13,559 nucleotides of DNA. Source: Lachnospiraceae bacterium UBA3801 (GTDB lineage: Bacteria > Bacillota > Clostridia > Lachnospirales > Lachnospiraceae). The position numbers were made by a program, and so were the translations under genes. Below, in pieces: positions 1 to 6,115 of the stretch. How positions within the stretch are numbered: the first letter of the stretch is position 1; each line of letters starts with the position of its first letter. The stretch covers positions 1 to 13,559 of the forward strand of contig DFEN01000101.1 in the NCBI GenBank assembly GCA_002368685.1. The letters run 5' to 3'. The notes below the pieces were generated by a model. It was not told the DNA's origin, searched no databases, and worked only from the letters and a program-made list of their open reading frames with translations.

Positions 1-68
1 ACGTCTGTGTACCACTGTGCAAAATCTTCCTCCATGGAGGTGATAGCCTCTACCTTCTTGTCTGCCAT
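1..68 (-). CDS. proS: Prolyl-tRNA synthetase, N-terminal fragment (runs off left edge)
   Basis: Only the first 22 codons are in the window. They begin MADKKVEAITSMEED and continue FAQWYTD, which matches the conserved N-terminus of the shorter, archaeal/eukaryote-like class II ProRS common in Clostridia (about 480 residues in that family). The enzyme charges tRNA-Pro with proline in the cytoplasm. The ATG follows an AGAGGAAA ribosome binding site at good spacing. The gene lies 49 bases after the pseudouridine synthase gene on the same strand with no terminator between, so it is probably co-transcribed with it. I see no T-box leader in that gap. The identification rests on a short but distinctive stretch. 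Confidence 0.85.
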   Translation of the reverse strand, partial: MADKKVEAITSMEEDFAQWYTD

Positions 69-117
69 TTCTAATTTCCTCTTTTCTTATATATTAAAAG
101 TTATTTTATCTATTATT

Positions 118-837
118 CTACCAGTCCATTTGATCCATTATATCAAATGCCGCTCCCTCAGGTTCCTTATGAAGGAATATTTCCTCCTTGGTTATAGGAT
201 GAATGAATTCCATCCTTGAGGAATAGAGTCCTATTTCAGAAACTCTTCCGGAGCCTTTTTTCTTCAAGCTCTTCGGGTTAGGTTTGCCACCCTTACCTGT
301 CTGCTCCTTGCCATACTTGGTATCTCCCCAGACTGGAGTTCCGTGGCTTGCCATCTGACATCTTATCTGGTGATGTCTGCCTGTTACAAGCTCCACCAGA
401 AGATAACTTATAGAGCCTTCATCTGTATCCAGCTCGTCCAGCACCTCATAGTTTAGAACCGCCTTCTTGGCTCCCTTAGTATTCTTGTCGACGACGCGAG
501 TAACATTGGACTTCTTATCATGAAGCAAAAAGTCCTCGTAGGTTCCCTCGGCCTCGTCCATCAGTCCTGAAACCACAACCTGATAATACTTCTGGATCTG
601 TCCATCTTGAACCATATCTGTCAGCTTTGCTGCTGTATCCTGATCCTTAGCAAACAGGATGATACCACCTACAGGCCTATCAAGTCTATTAATTACATAA
701 ACGTCTGGGCTATCCAGGTATTCCATTACCGCAGTGACCATATCCAGACCATAGGTTTTATCTGGCTGTGACGGTACCCCGTAGGGCTTAACACACGCTA
801 TTAAATATTCATCTTCATATAGAATATCCAGCTTCAT
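118..837 (-). CDS. RluA-family RNA pseudouridine synthase
   Basis: This 239-residue protein belongs to the RluA family, which isomerises specific uridines in rRNA or tRNA to pseudouridine. The catalytic motif is NRLDRPVGG at residues 50-58, with D53 as the expected catalytic aspartate. The usual form is HRLDxxTSG, so the leading His is replaced by Asn and TSG by VGG. The second core motif TGRHHQIR (152-159) is canonical and is followed by GDTKYG (171-176). There is no N-terminal S4 domain. A Lys/Gly-rich insert of about 22 residues (177-198) lies between the GDxxYG motif and the final strand. An AGAGGA site sits 4 bases before the ATG. The gene follows the aminotransferase gene by 44 bases and precedes proS, so it is probably in one operon. 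The exact RNA target cannot be told from sequence. Confidence 0.9.
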   Translation of the reverse strand: MKLDILYEDEYLIACVKPYGVPSQPDKTYGLDMVTAVMEYLDSPDVYVINRLDRPVGGIILFAKDQDTAAKLTDMVQDGQIQKYYQVVVSGLMDEAEGTYEDFLLHDKKSNVTRVVDKNTKGAKKAVLNYEVLDELDTDEGSISYLLVELVTGRHHQIRCQMASHGTPVWGDTKYGKEQTGKGGKPNPKSLKKKGSGRVSEIGLYSSRMEFIHPITKEEIFLHKEPEGAAFDIMDQMDW

Positions 838-881
838 ATAATCCTCTGTTTTTTATTATTTAGTCTAAGTTATCTTTAAAC

Positions 882-2177
882 TTAAGCTTCTGTCTTCTCC
901 TTATATATCTTATTCGCACTAACAAGTCTTACACAAAGTGTAAAGAGCTCTGCTGCAAGCTTAAGATCCTCAATATTAGGATATGTTGGGGCTATACGAA
1001 TGTTGCTATCGTGAGGATCCTTACCATATGGCCATGTAGCACCCGCCTTTGTCATAACAACGCCGGCCTTCTTAGCCTTATCAACAATTTCCTTAGCACA
1101 TCCATCAAGAGCATCAAAGCTGATGAAGTATCCACCATTTGGATTTGTCCATGTACCGATCTCCAGACCGCCAAGTCTAGACTCAAGAGCATTTAATACT
1201 ACCTCAAACTTAGGTCTGATGATGGCAGCATGCTTCTTCATATGCTCTGTCATTCCATGAATATCTCCGAAGAATCTAACATGTCTCAACTGGTTAACCT
1301 TATCATGACCGATAGTTTGATGAGTTAACTGATTAAGTATGTCCTCCATGTTGTTAGGTGATGTAGCAAGTGCTGCTATACCACTTCCTGGGAAGGATAT
1401 CTTAGATGTAGACGCAAACTTGTAAACCATGTCTGGATTTCCTACACGCTTGCACTCTGCAAGAATCTCAACTAGATAATCCTCTCTATCATCATATAAA
1501 TGATGGATTCCATATGCATTATCCCAGAAGATTCTGAAGTCCTTAGCTGCTGGCTTAAGTCTTGCAAATCTTCTTACTGTTTCATCTGAGTAAGAATAAC
1601 CCTGTGGGTTTGAGTATTTAGGTACACACCATATACCCTTGATTGTCTCATCCTCTGATACAAGCTTCTCAACCATATCCATATCTGGTCCTTCTGGACT
1701 CATTGGAACAGGTATCATTTCTATTCCGAAATACTCTGTTATACCAAAATGTCTATCATAACCAGGAACAGGGCAAAGGAACTTAACCTTATCCAGCTTG
1801 CACCATGGTGTATTTCCCATTATTCCATGTGTATATGCACGTGCTATTGTATCGTACATTACATTAAGAGATGAATTACCATATATAATGATATTATCTG
1901 GATTATTCTCCATCATATCACCTATCAGAATCTTAGCTTCCTCTATACCTGTAAGAACACCGTAATTACGGCAGTCTGTTCCGTCTGCACAAGAAAGATC
2001 CGCCTCTGAATTAAGAGCATCCATCATACCCATAGATATATCCAGCTGCTCTCTACATGGCTTACCTCTACTCATATCCAGATGGAGGTCCATATCCTGA
2101 TATTTTTTGTATTCAGCCTTCAGCACCTCTATCTCTGCTGTAAGCTCTTCCTTTGTCATATCCTTATATGCTTTCAT
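882..2177 (-). CDS. Class Ic aspartate-family aminotransferase (PLP, fold type I)
   Basis: This 431-residue PLP enzyme resembles the subgroup Ic aspartate aminotransferases (the Corynebacterium AspT type), which move the amino group from aspartate or a similar amino acid to 2-oxoglutarate. Numbered from the chosen start, the PLP Schiff-base lysine is K259 in STSKIS. The cofactor-binding aspartate is D219 in DNAYG, with Y222. The SNPQG motif contains N190, and the N-terminus carries DMSRGKP (34-40). The frame is open to a GTG 7 codons upstream. I chose the ATG at 2177 because AGGAGG lies about 7 bases before it and the GTG start would read through that site. Aminotransferases of this group can be broad, so aromatic or other substrates are possible. 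The tyrA gene nearby is suggestive but on the other strand. Family is sure, substrate is not. Confidence 0.88.
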   Translation of the reverse strand: MKAYKDMTKEELTAEIEVLKAEYKKYQDMDLHLDMSRGKPCREQLDISMGMMDALNSEADLSCADGTDCRNYGVLTGIEEAKILIGDMMENNPDNIIIYGNSSLNVMYDTIARAYTHGIMGNTPWCKLDKVKFLCPVPGYDRHFGITEYFGIEMIPVPMSPEGPDMDMVEKLVSEDETIKGIWCVPKYSNPQGYSYSDETVRRFARLKPAAKDFRIFWDNAYGIHHLYDDREDYLVEILAECKRVGNPDMVYKFASTSKISFPGSGIAALATSPNNMEDILNQLTHQTIGHDKVNQLRHVRFFGDIHGMTEHMKKHAAIIRPKFEVVLNALESRLGGLEIGTWTNPNGGYFISFDALDGCAKEIVDKAKKAGVVMTKAGATWPYGKDPHDSNIRIAPTYPNIEDLKLAAELFTLCVRLVSANKIYKEKTEA

Positions 2178-2215
2178 TCTCTTTCCTCCTAATCGCACAA
2201 AAGCTTCTTATCTTA

Positions 2216-2234
2216 TTGTCAATCTTAATGACAA
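2216..2234. repeat. Small inverted repeat in the aminotransferase leader
   Basis: TTGTCA (2216-2221) and TGACAA (2229-2234) form perfect 6-base arms around a 7-base spacer. The repeat lies just downstream of the predicted start of transcription, where a repressor could bind. It may be chance, given the AT-rich surroundings. Confidence 0.3.
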
Positions 2235-2246
2235 ATCATCCTCGTT

Positions 2247-2275
2247 ATTCTATCATAATGACTTTATTACCGCAA
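2247..2275 (-). promoter_or_regulatory. Predicted sigma-A promoter for the aminotransferase gene
   Basis: On the minus strand a TTGCGG box (2270-2275) and a TAGAAT box (2247-2252) are separated by 17 bases. TGA directly before the second hexamer makes an extended -10. Transcription would start near 2240 and give a leader of about 60 bases. The -35 is only a partial match, and read-through from the antiporter gene is also possible because I see no terminator between the two genes. Confidence 0.45.
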
Positions 2276-2276
2276 A

Positions 2277-3227
2277 TCACTGAAATAGTAATAAATATGT
2301 GAAATACGCTGCATATCCTAGCAGCATCAGTATTCCTTCTCCTCTTCCAAGTTTCTTTTCTCTAAAAACAAGTACAAGCAGGAGCACAGCAACTATAAGC
2401 GCAATGATTCCGTCTATTAGGAAATTCGCTCCTCTTGCCCTAAATGGAAGATCTATGAGCACCGATGTCATTCCCAGGATAAATAGAATATTAAATATAT
2501 TACTTCCTACTATATTTCCTATCGCAATATCTGCATTTCCTTTTCTAGCGGCAGTAATTGAAGTAATAAGTTCTGGTAAGGATGTTCCCAGCGCTACTAT
2601 TGTTAGTCCTATTAACCTGTCGGATACTCCGAAAACCTTTGCTAGGTTGGAAGCCCCCATTACTGCGAGCTTACTTCCCAATACTATAGCTCCAAGTCCG
2701 CCTAGAATAAAGAGCGGTATCATCCATAGCTTCAGATCCTTTATTCCTTCGCCCTCATCAGATGCATCCGTAGTTTTGGCATACCATATTAGGTAACCTA
2801 TATAGGTAGCAAGTCCTAGCAGGAAAACTATACCTGTCACCTTATTAAGCGTTCCCCCGATTACTCCCCAGAGAAGCATCAGAAGTGTCGCTCCTATCAT
2901 AACCGGAATATCTACCTTAACCGTCGCCGCCTTAACTGTGAGCGTTGTAATTACTGAAGTAACACCCAGTATAACGAGGACATTCATTATATTGCTACCT
3001 ATAACATTTCCTATAGATATTCCATTATTACCATCTACTGCGGCACTTATACTAACTGCCGCCTCTGGAGCACTTGTTCCAAGCGCAACTATAGTCAGAC
3101 CTATTACAAGCTGCGGCGCTCCAAGCTTAACAGCTATTGACGAAGCTCCATCTACGAAGAAGTCTGCGCCCTTTATCAATAGTACGAATCCAATTATTAT
3201 TTCTATAACACTAATAAGTATTACCAA
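2277..3227 (-). CDS. Calcium/sodium antiporter family protein (CaCA, YrbG-like)
   Basis: This 316-residue integral membrane protein of the Ca2+:cation antiporter family exchanges Na+ (or K+/H+) for Ca2+ across the cell membrane. It shows the diagnostic internal inverted duplication. The first alpha repeat has ALGTSAPE (48-55) and GNVIGSNIMN (73-82), and the second has ALGTSLPE (212-219) and GNIVGSNIFN (237-246). About ten hydrophobic segments are present, with a short acidic loop (residues 151-164, DASDEGEG) joining the halves. The frame is open to an upstream TTG at 3248. I prefer the TTG at 3227 because GGAGG lies 6 bases before it, and the longer form would translate that site. No ATG is available near the N-terminus. 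The gene is divergent from tyrA. Family assignment is firm, while the ion coupled in vivo is not known. Confidence 0.92.
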   Translation of the reverse strand: MVILISVIEIIIGFVLLIKGADFFVDGASSIAVKLGAPQLVIGLTIVALGTSAPEAAVSISAAVDGNNGISIGNVIGSNIMNVLVILGVTSVITTLTVKAATVKVDIPVMIGATLLMLLWGVIGGTLNKVTGIVFLLGLATYIGYLIWYAKTTDASDEGEGIKDLKLWMIPLFILGGLGAIVLGSKLAVMGASNLAKVFGVSDRLIGLTIVALGTSLPELITSITAARKGNADIAIGNIVGSNIFNILFILGMTSVLIDLPFRARGANFLIDGIIALIVAVLLLVLVFREKKLGRGEGILMLLGYAAYFTYLLLFQ

Positions 3228-3301
3228 TAATGACCTCCGAGTTAACAATATTTCTTCCGCTTAAACAAACCACAATATGGAAGCAAAAAACTATACAAGA
3301 A

Positions 3302-3330
3302 AACATAGCACAATTTTGAAGTGTTGACAA
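3302..3330 (-). promoter_or_regulatory. Predicted sigma-A promoter for the antiporter gene
   Basis: The minus strand has TTGTCA (3325-3330), a 17-base spacer and TATGTT (3302-3307), with TGC just before the -10 as an extended element. Its -35 box occupies almost the same bases as the -35 of the divergent tyrA promoter, so both could not be fully occupied by polymerase at once. Confidence 0.45.
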
Positions 3331-3352
3331 TAAAACAATTACGGAGTATACT
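3324..3352 (+). promoter_or_regulatory. Strong sigma-A promoter for tyrA
   Basis: A perfect TTGACA (3324-3329), a 17-base spacer and TATACT (3347-3352, 5 of 6 to consensus) make this the best promoter in the window. Transcription would start near 3359 and leave a leader of about 40 bases before the tyrA start codon. A ribosome binding site (GAGGTGAG) precedes the ATG. Confidence 0.75.
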
Positions 3353-3376
3353 TTAATGCACTAAATCGTTAAAGTA
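3349..3376. repeat. 8-base inverted repeat over the tyrA -10 box and start of transcription
   Basis: TACTTTAA (3349-3356) and TTAAAGTA (3369-3376) are perfect complements around a 12-base spacer. The left arm overlaps the -10 hexamer and the right arm lies in the leader. This position fits an operator for a dimeric repressor. The RNA would contain only the right arm and part of the left, so a leader hairpin is less likely. I do not recognise the binding protein. Confidence 0.4.
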
Positions 3377-3398
3377 CAAATAACTGAGGTGAGAATAA

Positions 3399-4496
3399 AT
3401 GATCGCGATACTTAAAAATGATGCTTCCGAAGATCAAATATACGAACTGACCAAATGGTTTGAACAGCAGGGGCTGAAATGGGATATATCCAGAGGAGAA
3501 TACCAAACTATCATAGGACTAGTTGGAGATACCACAAAACTCGATCCAGAGCTTATCGAATCCCTTGATATAGTAGAAAAGGTTCAAAGAATCACAACTC
3601 CAGAAACAGATGAAGAAACTAAACGTCATCGTTTAGGAGATTTCAGCAAATGTGATATTAAGACAGTTGGAGTAGTTGGACTAGGACTCATCGGTGGTTC
3701 CTTTGCAAAGGCTTACAAGGAATACTCTAATGTAAGAGTTCTTGGGTTTGACTTAGACGAGTCCATCAGTTCCTTTGCAAAAATAGACGGAACACTGGAT
3801 GATATACTGTCAGATGAGAATCTACCTGAATGTGACCTTATTATTCCGGCACTTTATAATCAGGCGATTATAGATTTTGTAAAAGAAAAAGCACCACTTA
3901 TCAAAAAGGGCGCTATAGTTATAGACACTGGCGGACTTAAGAGAAGAATCTGCAAAGAATGTCAGGCGATAGCGAAGGAGTACGGCTTCACCTTCGTCGG
4001 TGGACATCCAATGGCTGGAAAGAAGTTCTCCGGTTACAAGTACAGTACTTCAAAGCTTTTCAGAGATTCATCTATGATAGTAGTCCCAGAAGAGGGCTAT
4101 GATAGAAAGCTGATAGATACGCTGAAGGATGTGCTCTCTCCATGTAAGTTTAGCTGTCTAACAGTATGTACACCAGAGAAGCATGACCAGATGATAGCCT
4201 TCACCTCAGAGATGCCTCATATAGTTTCAAATGCCTTCATCAAGAGTCCTACTGCCAGAGAGCATACAGGCTTCTCAGCGGGAAGCTACAAGGATATGAC
4301 AAGAGTTGCATGGCTGAATGAGGATATGTGGACAGAGATCTTCCTGGAAAATAAAGATAACCTCATATATGAGCTGGATACTATTATTGATTACCTAAAA
4401 GAATATAAGGATGCACTTAGTGAATCCGACGATATAAAACTTAGAACAATACTTAGAGACGGAAAGCTCGCAAAAGAAGAAGTGGATGGCATCTAG
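3399..4496 (+). CDS. tyrA: Prephenate dehydrogenase with N-terminal DAHP-synthase-type ferredoxin-like domain
   Basis: This 365-residue enzyme would oxidise prephenate to 4-hydroxyphenylpyruvate with NAD(P)+ in tyrosine synthesis. Residues 1-70 are not dehydrogenase. They match the small ferredoxin-like domain at the front of type I beta DAHP synthases such as that of Thermotoga, with MIAILK at the start, the ISRGE...IIGLVGD core (30-44) and VEKVQRI (59-65). A Rossmann fold begins at GVVGLGLIGG (91-100). The GHPMAG motif (202-207) holds the expected catalytic H203. The helical substrate-binding part has HDQMIAFTSEMPH (262-274), with H274 as the likely prephenate ligand, and KDMTRVA (298-304). 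The usual C-terminal ACT domain of Bacillus-type TyrA is missing, since the protein ends soon after the helical domain. In the Thermotoga enzyme the ferredoxin-like domain binds tyrosine, so a tyrosine feedback role here is a fair inference. The gene has its own strong promoter and a convergent neighbour. Confidence 0.9.
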   Translation: MIAILKNDASEDQIYELTKWFEQQGLKWDISRGEYQTIIGLVGDTTKLDPELIESLDIVEKVQRITTPETDEETKRHRLGDFSKCDIKTVGVVGLGLIGGSFAKAYKEYSNVRVLGFDLDESISSFAKIDGTLDDILSDENLPECDLIIPALYNQAIIDFVKEKAPLIKKGAIVIDTGGLKRRICKECQAIAKEYGFTFVGGHPMAGKKFSGYKYSTSKLFRDSSMIVVPEEGYDRKLIDTLKDVLSPCKFSCLTVCTPEKHDQMIAFTSEMPHIVSNAFIKSPTAREHTGFSAGSYKDMTRVAWLNEDMWTEIFLENKDNLIYELDTIIDYLKEYKDALSESDDIKLRTILRDGKLAKEEVDGI

Positions 4497-4506
4497 CCAT
4501 CCACTT
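4480..4506. terminator. Bidirectional terminator hairpin containing both stop codons
   Basis: AAGTGGATGGC (4480-4490) and GCCATCCACTT (4496-4506) form a perfect 11-base-pair stem with a 5-base loop, ATCTA. It is followed by TGCTCTTTATTC on the plus strand and by CTTCTTCTTTTG on the minus strand, so the U-tracts are moderate rather than ideal. The tyrA stop (TAG, 4494-4496) and the stop of the facing membrane-protein gene (TAG, bases 4493-4495 on the other strand) share the CTAG at the loop. Confidence 0.7.
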
Positions 4507-5188
4507 GCTCTTTATTCTGCTTAACTATTCTTTCTATCTCGTCATCTTCATTAAGTGTTTCTAAGACAAAGTTGTATGCAATAGATATGAAGTATAGGAC
4601 CGCACCTATTATATAGGCTATCATTCCTGGTCCTATAAAAAGATAACATTTCATAATATTTGCTGAGGATACTCCACTATCCTGAGCTCTATCTATAAAG
4701 CCCTGCCAGCTCTCCTTCAGATAAACAAACTGCTGATATACATTTTGATATGCCGGAGTTCTGGTTATAAGTATTGCGAGTATCAAGGTAAGAAGCAAAA
4801 GTCCTATTCGAATTCTCTTTTTTCTATTCTCTAGAAAAGGTACTCTCTTAAAATTATCTTTGATATCAATAATGATAAGAAATACCACAACCGCTAAATA
4901 TAATAGGAGCAACAGAGCTGTAAGAAGTCCGAGGAAGCTAAAGTGAAAACCATTTACTTTGCCATCCATATCCACAATGAACATGCCCTGGATTCCTCTT
5001 TTTGCCGCTGTAAAAAGACTCATACCATCATACTGAGCTTCACCTGTATTTGTGTACAGATTCATCCAATAAAGGAACGCTCCTGCTATCATAAGCAGTC
5101 CACCTATAAGACCTACTATTCCGCATTTCTTATAAGCATTATCCTGTTGATAAAATGGGACATTTGAATCACCATTTTTCTTCGACAT
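4493..5188 (-). CDS. Four-pass membrane protein of unknown function
   Basis: I do not recognise this 231-residue protein. It has a polar N-terminus, then four hydrophobic segments at about 23-43, 84-108, 126-143 and 181-208. A strongly basic loop between segments 2 and 3 (LENRKKRIR) argues that both ends are cytoplasmic. Two extracytoplasmic loops of about 40 residues are predicted (44-83 and 144-180), and the C-terminus is charged (DEDDEIERIVKQ-type). I chose the ATG at 5188, which lies 9 bases after GAGAGG; an ATG 3 codons upstream abuts that site and is less likely. The start overlaps the end of the nucleotidyltransferase gene by 20 bases, so translation is probably coupled. Its place as last gene of the LCP operon hints at an envelope role, but that is only context. 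Confidence 0.8.
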   Translation of the reverse strand: MSKKNGDSNVPFYQQDNAYKKCGIVGLIGGLLMIAGAFLYWMNLYTNTGEAQYDGMSLFTAAKRGIQGMFIVDMDGKVNGFHFSFLGLLTALLLLLYLAVVVFLIIIDIKDNFKRVPFLENRKKRIRIGLLLLTLILAILITRTPAYQNVYQQFVYLKESWQGFIDRAQDSGVSSANIMKCYLFIGPGMIAYIIGAVLYFISIAYNFVLETLNEDDEIERIVKQNKEQVDG

Positions 5189-6092
5189 ATACTCCATCCT
5201 CTCTCAAAGCAGCGAGTTTACTCTTCACCATGTCAAGCTCTTCAATATATGTCATTCCGAACCACTGCTCGTCAGTCGGGATACAGGTAACCTCTCCCGC
5301 CTGTCTGTTTAATATATCCTGGATAGCATCTGATATAGTTTCTTCAAAGGTATCAGGATTTGCCTTAACACCCTTTTCGAATCTTTCCTTAAAAGAAACC
5401 TCTATATCATCTATGAATCCACTTCCAAAAGCCCAGAGATTCATAGAAGCAAGAGCTCCTATCTCTATAAGATGGTATGTGGCCCCTCCATCCTCTGTGT
5501 AGTAGCCTCTTCCATCTTCAAGCTTTATATTCTTACGCTCATCTATTCTGATAAGCTTATTATTCTCATCCGTCTTGCAGATTCCTCTACTTACTGTGCC
5601 TGTAGGGCTAAGTGTTTTTAGTAGATCGTAGCATATACATCCATAATGATTTTCCTTATCTGTATTCGTCAGGAAATCGAAGGCTGCCTTATATGCTCCT
5701 CTTCCATAGAAGTCGTCTGCATTAATTGTCAGAAAGCTCTTCCCCTTTAGAGCCGATCTGGCACTCCACAGAGCATGTGTGGTTCCCCAAGGCTTTGTCC
5801 TTCCGCTAGGCATCTCCACATCACCAGGATAGTCATCGATGGACTGATAAACATAAGAAACAGGACATTTCTCACTTATTCTATCACCAATAGCTTCCTT
5901 GAACTTGTCTTCGAAATCCTTACGAATGATGAAGACTATTTCAGAAAAACCAGACTCAAGAGCATCATATACTGCATAATCCATGAGTATGTGATTATCC
6001 TTATCAACTGGCTGTATCTGCTTCAAACCTTTAAATCTGCTGCCAAGACCAGCCGCCATAACTACAAGAACCGGACCCTTTTTATCTGCCAT
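5169..6092 (-). CDS. Sugar-phosphate nucleotidyltransferase-like protein (NTP_transferase family)
   Basis: This 307-residue cytoplasmic protein has the Rossmann-like nucleotidyltransferase fold, which joins a sugar 1-phosphate (or similar phosphate) to an NTP to make an activated sugar. The nucleotide-binding start is AAGLGSRFKGLKQ (13-25), a variant of the GxGxR...K signature with G15, G17, R19 and K24. KPWGTTHAL (100-108) matches the base-recognition region, and NADDFYG (124-130) contains the aspartates expected to hold Mg2+. The substrate is not clear from sequence. Length is typical of single-domain members without the C-terminal beta-helix of GlmU-type enzymes. AGAAAGGG lies 7 bases before the ATG. 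The gene starts 23 bases after the LCP gene and overlaps the membrane-protein gene downstream, so the three form an operon. A role in supplying precursors for a wall-attached glycopolymer is inference from the LCP neighbour. Confidence 0.82.
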   Translation of the reverse strand: MADKKGPVLVVMAAGLGSRFKGLKQIQPVDKDNHILMDYAVYDALESGFSEIVFIIRKDFEDKFKEAIGDRISEKCPVSYVYQSIDDYPGDVEMPSGRTKPWGTTHALWSARSALKGKSFLTINADDFYGRGAYKAAFDFLTNTDKENHYGCICYDLLKTLSPTGTVSRGICKTDENNKLIRIDERKNIKLEDGRGYYTEDGGATYHLIEIGALASMNLWAFGSGFIDDIEVSFKERFEKGVKANPDTFEETISDAIQDILNRQAGEVTCIPTDEQWFGMTYIEELDMVKSKLAALREDGVYVEEKW

Positions 6093-6115
6093 ACTTTAAC
6101 CCTTTCTCAAAACTA

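Noticed and set aside
69..117. Possible T-box or other riboswitch before proS.
   Set aside because: The gap is only 49 bases, AT-rich and without a specifier-loop or T-box-like sequence; proS appears to be served by the upstream transcript.
2217..2222. A perfect TTGACA on the minus strand in the aminotransferase leader, as a -35 box.
   Set aside because: No acceptable -10 hexamer lies 16-18 bases downstream; the bases there are GC-containing (TGTGCG).
2299..3264. Two long plus-strand open frames opposite the antiporter gene (108 and 165 codons).
   Set aside because: They mirror the hydrophobic repeats of the antiporter, have no convincing ribosome binding sites and match nothing I know.
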